A stretch of DNA of 37,107 nucleotides. Source: Lachnospiraceae bacterium. Lineage in GTDB: Bacteria; Bacillota; Clostridia; Lachnospirales; Lachnospiraceae. The stretch lies in assembly GCA_011960625.1 (NCBI GenBank), contig BLMJ01000224.1, forward strand, positions 161,523 through 198,629, given 5' to 3'. The notes below the pieces were generated by a model, which did not search any database, was not told the DNA's origin, and was given only the letters and a program-made list of their open reading frames with translations. A program made the position numbers and the translations under genes. Shown here one piece after another: positions 24,174-32,125 of the stretch (within the stretch, counting starts at the first letter, position 1; every line of letters starts with the position of its first letter).

Positions 24174-24832
24174 GCCTGTCCTCTCGCGCTATCCTTTGCT
24201 GCAGTGGCTTCTACACCCATAAACTCTTCCATTGTCGCAGATGTTGCCGAATTGATTCCATCCCGTCTTAAAACTGTTATCACGGTCTGAAAAATGATTT
24301 TCCAGTCCCCAAGAAACGTGATGCTGTCTACATACTTTACATCCCATTCAAATTTCTCATCCCAACTGATAGCGTTGCGTCCATGCACCTGTGCCAATCC
24401 TGTAAAACCGGGGTGAACCTCATGCCGACGTGCCTGATGCTCATTGTATCTATCCAGATACCGAACCAGAAGCGGTCGGGGTCCTACCACGCTCATTTCA
24501 CCTTTTAGCATGTTGAAAAGTTCTGGGAGTTCATCAAGAGAAGTAGAACGTAGTTTCTTCCCGAAAGAAGTGAGCCGCACTTTGTCCGACAGGAGATTTC
24601 CCTCTGCATCTTGTCCGTCAGTCATCGTCCGGAATTTATACAATTTGAATATCTTCCCGTCTTTCCCCGGCCGCTCCTGTGTGAATAGCACAGGCGATCC
24701 CAGCTTCACTCTCACAAGAATTGCTGTAATCAGCATGACTGGTGACAGGACAATAATCGCCAATAAAGCAAATAAAAAATCCTGTGGTCGCTTTATGTAC
24801 TTCTCATATAGACCATATGGCTTATGCTGCAT
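24170..24832 (-). CDS. Small phosphoglycosyl transferase (PglC type), operon B
   Basis: A 220-residue monotopic enzyme starting the operon B repeat unit on undecaprenyl phosphate. It has a hydrophobic re-entrant segment (about 17-42), YKFRTM, the catalytic Asp100-Glu101 in RSTSLDELPEL, GPRPLLVRYL, RRHEVHPGFTGLAQVHGRN and AISW. The ATG at 24832 follows AGAGGTGAG; the 28-codon upstream extension is poor. It is clearly related to, but less similar to, the operon A enzyme than the aminotransferases are to each other. Confidence 0.9.
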   Translation of the reverse strand: MQHKPYGLYEKYIKRPQDFLFALLAIIVLSPVMLITAILVRVKLGSPVLFTQERPGKDGKIFKLYKFRTMTDGQDAEGNLLSDKVRLTSFGKKLRSTSLDELPELFNMLKGEMSVVGPRPLLVRYLDRYNEHQARRHEVHPGFTGLAQVHGRNAISWDEKFEWDVKYVDSITFLGDWKIIFQTVITVLRRDGINSATSATMEEFMGVEATAAKDSARGQA

Positions 24833-24937
24833 AAACTCACCTCTCACATAAGATGTACTAACGCTTTTATCTAATTCCACGGTTTGTAAGGCAGTCCAAT
24901 TTGGCACCCAATTCATATGCAGCCGATATGCTTCTCC

Positions 24938-26185
24938 TCACTGAAAACAACGGTGGATGATATCGATAATTACGTCCTGTTCCTCTGGTTTCATCTTGTT
25001 ATCAGACGGCAAACACAGCCCACGGTTGAAAATATCGGCTCCAACGTCACTCCCAGAACCTGAAATATAGGCATTTGTACCCGCTCTTCCGTTCCCATCA
25101 GCAGTTATAAACGGGTTCATCCGGTATATCGGCTGCATATGCATGGGCTTCCAGATCGGCCTTCCTTCCGCATGATACTGCTCCAAAACCTCTAAGATTT
25201 CGGAAGGACAACTTTTCCCACGCTCTTTAGAATACAATACTTCACGTTCACTTCTTACCTGTCTGCACATTGCGTCTTTATCAATGAGCAAACAAGACAT
25301 CCAGTAATTCGGCTCACTCTTTTCCCCATCAAAGGGATTCATCTGTACCGGCAAACCCTGAACTCCTTCTCTATATCTCTTATATATCTCTTTTTTCTGC
25401 TCTATATGTTCTTCCAGATACGAATACTGCCCCCTCACTATACCCGCCACAACATTACTCATGCGGTAGTTGTATCCCAACTCCTCATGCTGATACCACG
25501 GTGCATTTTCTCTGGCCTGTGTTGACCATTTCCGGACTTTATCAGCCGCAGCTTTATCGTCCGTCAACAGCATGCCTCCCGTGGAACCTGTGATTATTTT
25601 ATTTCCATTATAAGAAATGGCATTATATTTACCAAAAGTACCTGTCTGTTCACCTTTATACGTAGCTCCAAGAGACTCTGCCGCATCCTCAATGATGACG
25701 GCTCCATACCTTTCACAAATCTTTCGTATCTCATCGATCTTTCCAGGTACACCGTATAAATGAGCAAATATCACAACCTTTACATCCGGATATAGCTTAA
25801 AAGCTCTCTCTAAAGCAACCGGGTCCATATTCCATGTATCGTATTCCGAATCAATAAAAATAGGACTGCCGCCTTCATATACAACTGGATTCACAGTGGC
25901 ATCGAAAGTCATATCTGAACAAAACACCTTTACCCCTGGCTTCACACCAGCTAACTTCACCGCCATATGCAGCGCCGCAGTCCCTGATGATAAAGCAACT
26001 GCATAGTCACACCCAATTACCTCACAGGCCACTCTCTCTATCTCGCTAATATTAGTTCCTACTGTAGACATCCAGTTTGTCTCATATGCCTCTTTTACAT
26101 ATTCCATTTCCGTACCATGCATAGTTGGAGATGAAAGCCAAACTTTTGATTCAAATGGCTGTATATTATTGGTATTTGTAAACAT
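24938..26185 (-). CDS. DegT/DnrJ/EryC1/StrS family PLP sugar aminotransferase (operon B copy)
   Basis: A 415-residue aminotransferase with EDAAESLGATY and SYNGNKIITGSTGG (PLP Lys196). It is about 85% identical by eye to the operon A copy, except for a region near residue 365-385 with an extra GNGRAGTNAYISGSGSD-like stretch. The start ATG at 26185 follows AGGAAGGA; the upstream in-frame GTG is ignored. Predicted to supply the 4-amino sugar to PglD. The long direct repeat with 7649-8860, 17.3 kb apart in the same orientation, could recombine. Confidence 0.92.
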   Translation of the reverse strand: MFTNTNNIQPFESKVWLSSPTMHGTEMEYVKEAYETNWMSTVGTNISEIERVACEVIGCDYAVALSSGTAALHMAVKLAGVKPGVKVFCSDMTFDATVNPVVYEGGSPIFIDSEYDTWNMDPVALERAFKLYPDVKVVIFAHLYGVPGKIDEIRKICERYGAVIIEDAAESLGATYKGEQTGTFGKYNAISYNGNKIITGSTGGMLLTDDKAAADKVRKWSTQARENAPWYQHEELGYNYRMSNVVAGIVRGQYSYLEEHIEQKKEIYKRYREGVQGLPVQMNPFDGEKSEPNYWMSCLLIDKDAMCRQVRSEREVLYSKERGKSCPSEILEVLEQYHAEGRPIWKPMHMQPIYRMNPFITADGNGRAGTNAYISGSGSDVGADIFNRGLCLPSDNKMKPEEQDVIIDIIHRCFQ

Positions 26186-26228
26186 CTCATCAATCCTTCC
26201 TGCCAACCCCACAAATATTTGGATATTT

Positions 26229-26789
26229 CTAACTTTTCTCTATAATCTCAAGTCCTACCGGAACACTCCCTAAAACGGAACTTTCAGACGTCGCATTTCC
26301 TGTTACATTCTTCTTAAGGGAAATACTCTGTGGAACTGCAAGCCTCGCCAGCCTCTTATGCCTGTCAATTCGACATATTCTCTCCTCCATTCCCCGAAGC
26401 GGCCCTTCTGTAATCTGAGTAATCCCATCCTGAATCACACCCCTCGACATACTGAGATGACGTGCTTCCCCGCAGAGAGACTTAAGGAATATTTCCTCAC
26501 TTTTCTTTACAGGAGTTAACGCCTTAAACGCCGCACCTGGCTTTGCTTTTTTGTTATACCGCTTAAGCTCCTCCATCAGCGTCGCTTCATCAGCACTTTC
26601 CAGGAACACACCTGCTGGAAACATCAACTGCTTCTCCATATGCCACTCTCCCTGAAACCTGCGCATCCTGTCATAAGTAAGGACAAAGGCATTGAATAAG
26701 GCTCGCTTAGATAGATGCTGTCTGCAGATATCTAATGTATTCCATTCATTCTGTTTATGGCAAAAAAGCAAATACCAAATAACAATCAC
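26229..26789 (-). CDS. NusG-like (UpxY/LoaP-type) antiterminator heading operon B
   Basis: A NusG-family regulator of about 184-186 residues. The N-terminal domain has IWYLLFCHKQ and FQGEWHMEKQLMFPAGVF; the KOW domain has ITEGPLRGMEERICRIDRHKRLARLAV, with the ending GLEIIEKS. The listed start is GTG at 26789, only 2 nt from GAAGG. The ATT just before WYLL is 10 nt from AAGGA and matches where NusG proteins normally begin. The gene lies directly downstream of the locus 2 promoter segment and should act on the operon B transcript. Unlike operon A, no LoaP gene follows. Confidence 0.83.
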   Translation of the reverse strand: MIVIWYLLFCHKQNEWNTLDICRQHLSKRALFNAFVLTYDRMRRFQGEWHMEKQLMFPAGVFLESADEATLMEELKRYNKKAKPGAAFKALTPVKKSEEIFLKSLCGEARHLSMSRGVIQDGITQITEGPLRGMEERICRIDRHKRLARLAVPQSISLKKNVTGNATSESSVLGSVPVGLEIIEKS

Positions 26790-26793
26790 ATCC

Positions 26794-26817
26794 TTCGCAG
26801 AGTAATCTACTCTGCGA
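26794..26817. repeat. Left inversion-type site, locus 2
   Basis: A perfect 9-bp palindrome (CGCAGAGTA and TACTCTGCG) around a central ATC. It matches the reverse complement of 27035-27058 at 22 of 24 positions. Confidence 0.75.
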
Positions 26818-26983
26818 AAAATATAAAAGTATTTTCCAAAGATATTTCAAGGAAATTCAATTAAAATACTGACTATATTTTTTGCCATCTTAAATAGTTT
26901 GAATTTATGACAAATATCTTCTAATTATGTACGTATAATTTATAGTAAATATTGACAAAAACTCTCTAAAAGTAATTTAGGTA

Positions 26984-27012
26984 TTGAATTATTCAACTAA
27001 GATAGTTATAAT
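26984..27012 (+). promoter_or_regulatory. Promoter inside locus 2 segment, pointing away from operon B
   Basis: TTGAAT at 26984-26989, 17-bp spacer, TATAAT at 27007-27012. As oriented it reads into the bidirectional terminator downstream of cls; inverted, it would read into the NusG-like gene. Confidence 0.7.
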
Positions 27013-27034
27013 AAATATGCTATTTGAAAAAAAG

Positions 27035-27058
27035 TCTTAGAGTAGATTACTCTGCGAA
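27035..27058. repeat. Right inversion-type site, locus 2
   Basis: An inverted partner of 26794-26817, with central GAT, the complement of ATC. Confidence 0.75.
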
Positions 27059-27108
27059 AATTTAAAATATCCACGCTATTTTAACAGACTACCGTTTCAT
27101 TTAGACAT

Positions 27109-27162
27109 AAAAAAGGCTGCAATATCAGTCATCTAATTGATGCTGATATTACAGCCTTTTAT
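27109..27162. terminator. Bidirectional intrinsic terminator between cls and operon B
   Basis: An 18-bp stem (27111-27128 with 27143-27160, one mismatch) with T runs on both strands (six on minus, four on plus). It ends cls transcription and would also stop the rightward promoter of locus 2. Confidence 0.88.
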
Positions 27163-27185
27163 TCATTTCCACACTCTCACCCTTG

Positions 27186-28763
27186 CTACATCAACGGCGC
27201 CGCAGCCTTCGCAAGCCGTCCTGTAAGCTTCACAGTCCACTTCTCCCTGCGTACCATCTCCATGGTAACCCGCCGGCATTTTCCTAGGGTATCCTGATAA
27301 TCCGCCTCAATCTCTTCAATACAGTCCGTACCATAAAGATAAGTGGCGCACTCGAAATGATGGTACAGACTTCTGTAATCCAGATTGATCGTCCCAACCA
27401 CAGCCTCCCGCGAGTCACTGACAAACACCTTTGCATGGACGAACCCCGGCGTATACTCATAGAGCTTCACGCCTGATTCCATAAGCGAAGCATAATGGGT
27501 CTTCGCAAGCGCATAAGGCACCGCCTTATCCGGAATCCCCGGCACCATCAGCTTAACATCCACGCCCCTCTCAGCCGCGAATTTCAGTGCAGTCTCCATC
27601 TCCCCATCCAGAATCAGGTACGGTGACATAATATGTACATATTCCAGGGAACGATTCAAGATATCCATATACACCCGCTCCCCAAGTTTGTCCTGGTCAA
27701 GCGGACAGTCTCCGTAAGGAATCACATATCCCTTCGCCGTCTCTACAGGCAATGCCGGGAAAGACAGGAAATGTTCGTACTCTGTCTTCTCTTCCAGAAT
27801 CCCCCACATTTGCAGAAACATAACCGTAAAACTCTTGACCGCCTCTCCTTTCAGCATAATGGCAGTATCCTTCCAATGACCGAACTTCACCCGCTCATTA
27901 ATATACTCATCCGAAAGATTCACCCCGCCGTTAAAAGCCGTGTGCCCGTCAATGACCAGAATCTTCCTGTGATCACGATAATTATAATGAGTAGAGACAA
28001 ATGGGGTCACAGGCGCAAAAATCTTACATTTGATTCCAAGGGCTCTCAGACGTTTCGGATAATCTCGGGGCAGCAGCGCAAACTCACAGGATCCGTCATA
28101 CATCACACGGACATCCACGCCATGGGCCGCTTTCCTTGCAAGGATTTCAAGAATCCTGCCCCACATCATCCCTTCGTCCACAATAAAATACTCCATGAAG
28201 ATAAAATGCTCTGCCGCCTCAAGCTGCCTCAGCATTTCCTCAAACTTATTCTCCCCAAGAGGAAAATAGGTAACGGCAGTATGCTCATATACCGGATGAC
28301 AGCCGCTTCTCTGAATATATCGGGCCAGGGACGCAGCACCTGGGTTCTCTTCAGAAAACTGCTTCCTCACACTCTCAGACTGCGGAACACACTCCTTCGT
28401 ACCTGCAATGATCTGATTCATACGTGCTTTCAAGGCCCGATGCCCGATGTCACTCTGGGTATACGCAAATAAAAGAACTCCGAACACAGGCACAAGCATG
28501 ATTGCAATCAGCCAGGTAATCTTCGCCGTTGGGTTTATCCTGCTGTTAAGTAAGTATATGACCATTACAACGGTAAACAAAGCCGTACCACCCAAGATAT
28601 GGGGCAAAAAGTCCTCAAACCATTGAAAAATACTAAACAACATCAAAAACTGGACTACCAGCAGAAGCAGCATCAGCCCAAACCGGCTGAACACAGCATG
28701 GATAATTCCCTTCTGCCCTTTTTTTAAGAGGTAAAGCCCCTTACTCTTATAATCTGTCTGCAT
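27186..28763 (-). CDS. cls: Cardiolipin synthase (phospholipase D superfamily)
   Basis: A 525-residue membrane enzyme that joins two phosphatidylglycerol molecules to cardiolipin and glycerol. N-terminal hydrophobic helices (about 25-45, 55-75 and 80-100) are followed by two PLD motifs: DHRKILVIDGHTAFNGG and FVHAKVFVSDSREAVVGTIN, each with the HxK(x4)D pattern. The start follows GGAGG/AAGG sites. The promoter lies at 28844-28872, and the transcript probably begins next to a G13 tract. The bidirectional terminator follows the stop by about 25 bp. Confidence 0.93.
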   Translation of the reverse strand: MQTDYKSKGLYLLKKGQKGIIHAVFSRFGLMLLLLVVQFLMLFSIFQWFEDFLPHILGGTALFTVVMVIYLLNSRINPTAKITWLIAIMLVPVFGVLLFAYTQSDIGHRALKARMNQIIAGTKECVPQSESVRKQFSEENPGAASLARYIQRSGCHPVYEHTAVTYFPLGENKFEEMLRQLEAAEHFIFMEYFIVDEGMMWGRILEILARKAAHGVDVRVMYDGSCEFALLPRDYPKRLRALGIKCKIFAPVTPFVSTHYNYRDHRKILVIDGHTAFNGGVNLSDEYINERVKFGHWKDTAIMLKGEAVKSFTVMFLQMWGILEEKTEYEHFLSFPALPVETAKGYVIPYGDCPLDQDKLGERVYMDILNRSLEYVHIMSPYLILDGEMETALKFAAERGVDVKLMVPGIPDKAVPYALAKTHYASLMESGVKLYEYTPGFVHAKVFVSDSREAVVGTINLDYRSLYHHFECATYLYGTDCIEEIEADYQDTLGKCRRVTMEMVRREKWTVKLTGRLAKAAAPLM

Positions 28764-28821
28764 ATCTTACTTACCTTTCCTCCAAACCTAACCTGCTCTG
28801 AAACTTCTTTTGCGGGCACTG

Positions 28822-28834
28822 CCCCCCCCCCCCC
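28822..28834 (-). repeat. G13 homopolymer at the cls transcription start
   Basis: Thirteen G on the transcribed-strand sense of cls, starting about 9 bases downstream of the -10 box and 58 bases upstream of the ATG. Length variation would change the first transcribed bases, not the protein. Confidence 0.75.
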
Positions 28835-28843
28835 TATTGATAC

Positions 28844-28872
28844 TATAAACTATCCAGCAACAGTACAGTCAA
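28844..28872 (-). promoter_or_regulatory. Predicted promoter of cls
   Basis: TTGACT (28867-28872) and TTTATA (28844-28849) with a 17-bp spacer on the minus strand. The expected start is near 28837, so the G tract would be transcribed from about +3. Confidence 0.65.
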
Positions 28873-28885
28873 GCCTAAAATACCC

Positions 28886-29503
28886 TTACCTGACATTTTC
28901 TGGAGAAAAATCTTCATAATTAATTTCGCACCGCTCAAACGCATTGATTACATGGGTCTCCTGATACACATCATACCGCTTATGTTTCCTACCATAGGAC
29001 ATATGCACATGCCCATGCAGAAAAAACTTTGGCCTGTACTTCTCAAGAAGCGTCCGAAAAACCTGAAACCCCTGATGGGGCAGATCCATTCCGTCATTGA
29101 GCTGGTACGCCGGCGCATGAGTCACCAAAATATCAAATCCCCTGTGTTTGAACAACTGAAACCACAATTTCCTCACCCTGTTCTTCATCTGCCACTCCGT
29201 ATACTGGTAATCCCCGGGACGATAGCGCATGGAGCCCCCCAGCCCAAGGATGCGGACTCCCTGATGGACATAAATCTTATCGTCGATGCAAATACATCCA
29301 TCCGGCGGAATCTGCTGGTATTTTTCATCGTGATTCCCGTGTACATACAGGATTGGTACGGACGTAAAAGTAGCCAGAAATGACAGATATCTTGGGTCAA
29401 GGTCACCGCATGAAATAATCAGGTCAATCCCCTTAAGCTTACTCTTCTCAAAATAATCCCACAGATAGGCCGACTCTTCGTCCGCAATCGCAAGTATATT
29501 CAT
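28886..29503 (-). CDS. Metallophosphoesterase (calcineurin-like)
   Basis: A 205-residue enzyme with all core metal-binding motifs: SCGDLDPRYL, VHGNHDE, VTHAPAY and LHGHVHMSYG. It looks like the small YfcE/YkuE-type phosphodiesterases found widely in Firmicutes. The first Asp motif, usually DxH, reads IADEESAYL, so one metal ligand may differ. It lies 9 bp after the ParB-BMP gene and is probably co-transcribed. Substrate unknown. Confidence 0.87.
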   Translation of the reverse strand: MNILAIADEESAYLWDYFEKSKLKGIDLIISCGDLDPRYLSFLATFTSVPILYVHGNHDEKYQQIPPDGCICIDDKIYVHQGVRILGLGGSMRYRPGDYQYTEWQMKNRVRKLWFQLFKHRGFDILVTHAPAYQLNDGMDLPHQGFQVFRTLLEKYRPKFFLHGHVHMSYGRKHKRYDVYQETHVINAFERCEINYEDFSPENVR

Positions 29504-29512
29504 ATATCTATT

Positions 29513-31423
29513 CTAACCCTTCTTATTCTCAATTCCCTGCTGTGAGACAACAGGCTTGGACTGTTCTTTCAATTCTTCCTCTTTCGGGATGCTTCCAATC
29601 ACATTCTCTGCCAGCCAGTCCATGGTGACAATCTCCTCCGGTGACAGAACCTTCGATGGATCGTTCTGCACGATTCCCTCCTGTGAATACAGGATGCCGG
29701 AAAACGGATTAAACTGACCAGAACTGATTGTCTCACGGAGCACCTCAATCAGCCGCTTCGTTCCAATGGGGAGATTCTGGGAACACACTACATCCACCAC
29801 ACCCGCCGACATTCCCCACCAGTAATTGATTGCCTTCTTAGAGGTGGGATCGTCGTCATATTTCCACGTACCGTCCATGATTGTACGGATCATCTGCTCA
29901 TAGAATTTTCCCCAGTGCCACAGCGGCATGGCAAGGTTCCTGGCAATCTCACCCTCCAGGTGGTAGATGCCGAAAAACCTGGAGCCTTCCTCAGGGATTA
30001 CCATATCCTTACCGGAAATACAATCCACCTGCATCTTCAGTACATTTTCCATCACATCCGTATCTTTCTTTGCCGTCCACTCCAGAAAAACCTGGGTCCT
30101 GGGATTAATCATCTTTGCTCCCAGCGCAAATGCATTGATATTGGCAATGGAGCCGTAAATTGGATAGTCGGCAATATACGCAACCCTATTATGGTCTGTC
30201 ATAGCGCCTGCAATCGCACCCATCAGAAATTTAGCCTCATACATGCGGGCATAATAAGTACGGATATATCGGTGGGAGGTATTGACCGAACAGTTCAGGA
30301 TGCGCACATCCGGATTGGCAATCGCCGCCTTCACGCTTGCCTGTACAAAGGACGGCGTCGTTGTAAATATAATATCGCAGCCGTCTGCAATCGCCTCGTC
30401 AATGCACTCCTCCACATTATCCAGCGTGACATTCTCATAGTACACAGTGCTGACCTCCTCCGGGAAAGTCTGTTCCAAATGGAGACGCCCAAGCTCATGT
30501 GCATAAGTCCACGCTGACGACCCCGGCGTCTTTTCATATAGAAACGCCACCTTAAGCCTTGAAAGGCCAAAGGGCAAAAGCAGACTTAACAGAGACTTCT
30601 TCTCTGTATTTGGAGCCATTTTCAAATCTACGTCCTCCTCTTCCTCCAAAAGAGAGAACTCTTCCCAGGACTTTTCCACCAGCTCCTTTAACTCCTTGGT
30701 GGTCATATCGTCAATCTCTTTATAACCGTACAGCGTAATAAATGCAAGGAACGCATCTCCTACCGTCACTTCCAGTTTTCCTTTATCCTGGGCGGTATAT
30801 TCTGCCATAAATCTCCGGTAAATAGAGCTGAACTCAAGACGTTCGTCGTCGTCCCACTCCTCCTCCGGCCCTTTCCCCACTGCCTCTAGGAGTTTCTTGA
30901 AGCACCCCTCCTCGGAAAACCAAATATAATTAATCTTTGTCAGCTCATAAAAATCCAAAAATTCAAAATAAATCCGATTCTCCTTATCATTGGTGCGTTT
31001 CGGCACAATTCGCGTCACAGTTCCGGGTACAGAAACCACTCCATAGTATTTCATAACACTGACACGTTTATTCCCCTCTAAAACATAGAACTTGTTCATG
31101 TATTCATAGGCCTTGATAGGCTCGCGGATTCCTTCCTTCTCGTGGCTGCTGCTCAGCTTCGCCCATTTCATTGCAAATTCAGACGTCTCTTTCAAAATTG
31201 GCATGAAATTTGCCGCAAACGCATTGCTCCTACCGCCGGTCTTGGTCCCCACAATCTGGTCGATGGGAATCTGCACCAACCCTAAGGGGACTTCCGAAAA
31301 CGTGCCCTTGGTAGGGATGATATCGTCTAATACTTCCAGCGTAGGCAGCTGCCCATGGAGCATCCTATACTGGTAATTTTTCTTTCCAAGCTTATATGCT
31401 TTCGCATAATCAGTCAATGACAT
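29513..31423 (-). CDS. ParB-like domain fused to BMP/PnrA-type substrate-binding domain, cytoplasmic
   Basis: A 636-residue two-part protein. The N-terminal ~280 residues contain IPIDQIVGTKTGGRSNAF and YVLEGNKRVSVMKYYG, the ParB/Srx-like fold signature. The C-terminal ~330 residues (from KVAFLYEKTPGSSAWTYAHE) form a BMP/PnrA-like periplasmic-binding domain with SFVQASVKAAIANPDVRIL and NRVAYIADYPIYGSIANINAF. There is no signal peptide or lipobox, so it should sit in the cytoplasm and sense a nucleoside-like ligand rather than feed a transporter. The ATG at 31423 follows a perfect AAGGAGG; a 25-codon extension to 31498 crosses the promoter. Function unknown. Confidence 0.85.
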   Translation of the reverse strand: MSLTDYAKAYKLGKKNYQYRMLHGQLPTLEVLDDIIPTKGTFSEVPLGLVQIPIDQIVGTKTGGRSNAFAANFMPILKETSEFAMKWAKLSSSHEKEGIREPIKAYEYMNKFYVLEGNKRVSVMKYYGVVSVPGTVTRIVPKRTNDKENRIYFEFLDFYELTKINYIWFSEEGCFKKLLEAVGKGPEEEWDDDERLEFSSIYRRFMAEYTAQDKGKLEVTVGDAFLAFITLYGYKEIDDMTTKELKELVEKSWEEFSLLEEEEDVDLKMAPNTEKKSLLSLLLPFGLSRLKVAFLYEKTPGSSAWTYAHELGRLHLEQTFPEEVSTVYYENVTLDNVEECIDEAIADGCDIIFTTTPSFVQASVKAAIANPDVRILNCSVNTSHRYIRTYYARMYEAKFLMGAIAGAMTDHNRVAYIADYPIYGSIANINAFALGAKMINPRTQVFLEWTAKKDTDVMENVLKMQVDCISGKDMVIPEEGSRFFGIYHLEGEIARNLAMPLWHWGKFYEQMIRTIMDGTWKYDDDPTSKKAINYWWGMSAGVVDVVCSQNLPIGTKRLIEVLRETISSGQFNPFSGILYSQEGIVQNDPSKVLSPEEIVTMDWLAENVIGSIPKEEELKEQSKPVVSQQGIENKKG

Positions 31424-31449
31424 AATTTCCTCCTTAAAATCACTTAAGA

Positions 31450-31499
31450 CTTGCTTACATTCCAACTTATTATATACCAAGTAATGGAATGTCAGCAAG
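31450..31499 (-). promoter_or_regulatory. Promoter of the ParB-BMP gene inside an inverted repeat
   Basis: 14-bp arms (31450-31463 and 31486-31499, one mismatch) enclose TATAAT at 31469-31474. A TTGCTG in the right arm is 18 bp upstream. The repeat brackets the promoter and suggests an operator. Bases 31500-31575 show nothing further. Confidence 0.5.
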
Positions 31500-31575
31500 C
31501 CTTACGTTCTTTTCTTCATAAAATTTGTTACAGTTCAGCCTTCCCGCTTCACTGTTACGGAATCCGCGCATTTAA

Positions 31576-32088
31576 TTACAATTTCTTCTCAAAGCCAATG
31601 CGCAGATCGCCGTCTTCACAGCCACCGACCAGCCGAATTTCGCCGCAGGCCGAAAACCCTGCCTTTCCTAACGCTCTCTGCATAGGAAGGTTTCCCGGAT
31701 GGGTGTCGATTCTGACTGCCTGTAATCCTTCCTTCTTTGCCAGTTCAAATCCATAGGAGAACATCCTGCCCGCAATGCCCTTTCCTTTGCATCCGTCTGC
31801 AACACATACTCTGTGCATGGAGGCATACGCGCCGTTAGTCAGCCATTTGCCGTCTATTACGTCGTAGGATGGATCCGGAGTTTTCTGAAACGCGAAGATT
31901 CCCAGAATCTCTCCTTCCTCCACCGCCAAATAGGTGCAGCCCTCCTGAATGTCCGAAATCCATACCTCTCGGCTCGGATACCCTTTCTGCCACTGGTCAA
32001 GACCAAGACCTCGAAGCTGTCTTTTTGCCTGGTCTGTAATCTCACACATTCTGTCAATGTGCTCTGACGAAGCCACTATGAACTCCAT
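31576..32088 (-). CDS. GNAT family N-acetyltransferase
   Basis: A 170-residue GNAT enzyme. It has MHRVCVADGCKGKGIAGRMF (acetyl-CoA loop, with Gly-Lys-Gly in place of Gln/Arg-x-x-Gly) and VRIDTHPGNLPMQRALGKAGF. The longer open frame starts with TTG inside the copA end; the ATG at 32088 has AAAGGA upstream. Substrate not predictable. Confidence 0.85.
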   Translation of the reverse strand: MEFIVASSEHIDRMCEITDQAKRQLRGLGLDQWQKGYPSREVWISDIQEGCTYLAVEEGEILGIFAFQKTPDPSYDVIDGKWLTNGAYASMHRVCVADGCKGKGIAGRMFSYGFELAKKEGLQAVRIDTHPGNLPMQRALGKAGFSACGEIRLVGGCEDGDLRIGFEKKL

Positions 32089-32125
32089 ATTCGTATCTAT
32101 TTCCTTTCGTACAGCCTTTTCTCTC

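Larger units (their letters stand above)
26794..27058. repeat. Putative invertible promoter segment of operon B
   Basis: Inverted 24-bp sites enclose 217 bp of AT-rich DNA with no gene and a near-consensus promoter pointing right, away from operon B. It has the same architecture as 10118-10383, but with a different site centre and a diverged left half. With the bidirectional terminator at 27109-27162 this explains the gene-free stretch 26790-27185. Confidence 0.7.
26951..27064. repeat. 114-bp block shared with locus 1
   Basis: The counterpart of 10276-10389, five differences by eye; includes the promoter, the seven-A leader and the right site. Confidence 0.8.

Noticed and set aside
26796-26816. 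The short palindromes as intrinsic terminators
   Set aside because: The sites are not followed by a T run on the transcribed strand in the direction of the operon. They come in inverted pairs with matched centres.
26794-27058. The inverted-site segments as miniature transposons (MITEs)
   Set aside because: I see no target-site duplication. Both copies lie at the same spot before paralogous nusG genes, only one half is conserved, and site centres differ between copies. Inversion fits better, though a MITE origin is not excluded.
27633-28472. 279-codon open frame on the plus strand
   Set aside because: Lies entirely antisense to cls, has no recognisable domain or ribosome site, and cls has complete PLD motifs.
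120-28834. All G tracts dismissed as sequencing errors
   Set aside because: Errors could change a tract by one base, but the long tracts themselves are real sequence. They cluster in related genes, and two are in frame.
29915-30517. 200-codon plus-strand open frame
   Set aside because: Antisense to the ParB-BMP gene, low-complexity and without family features.
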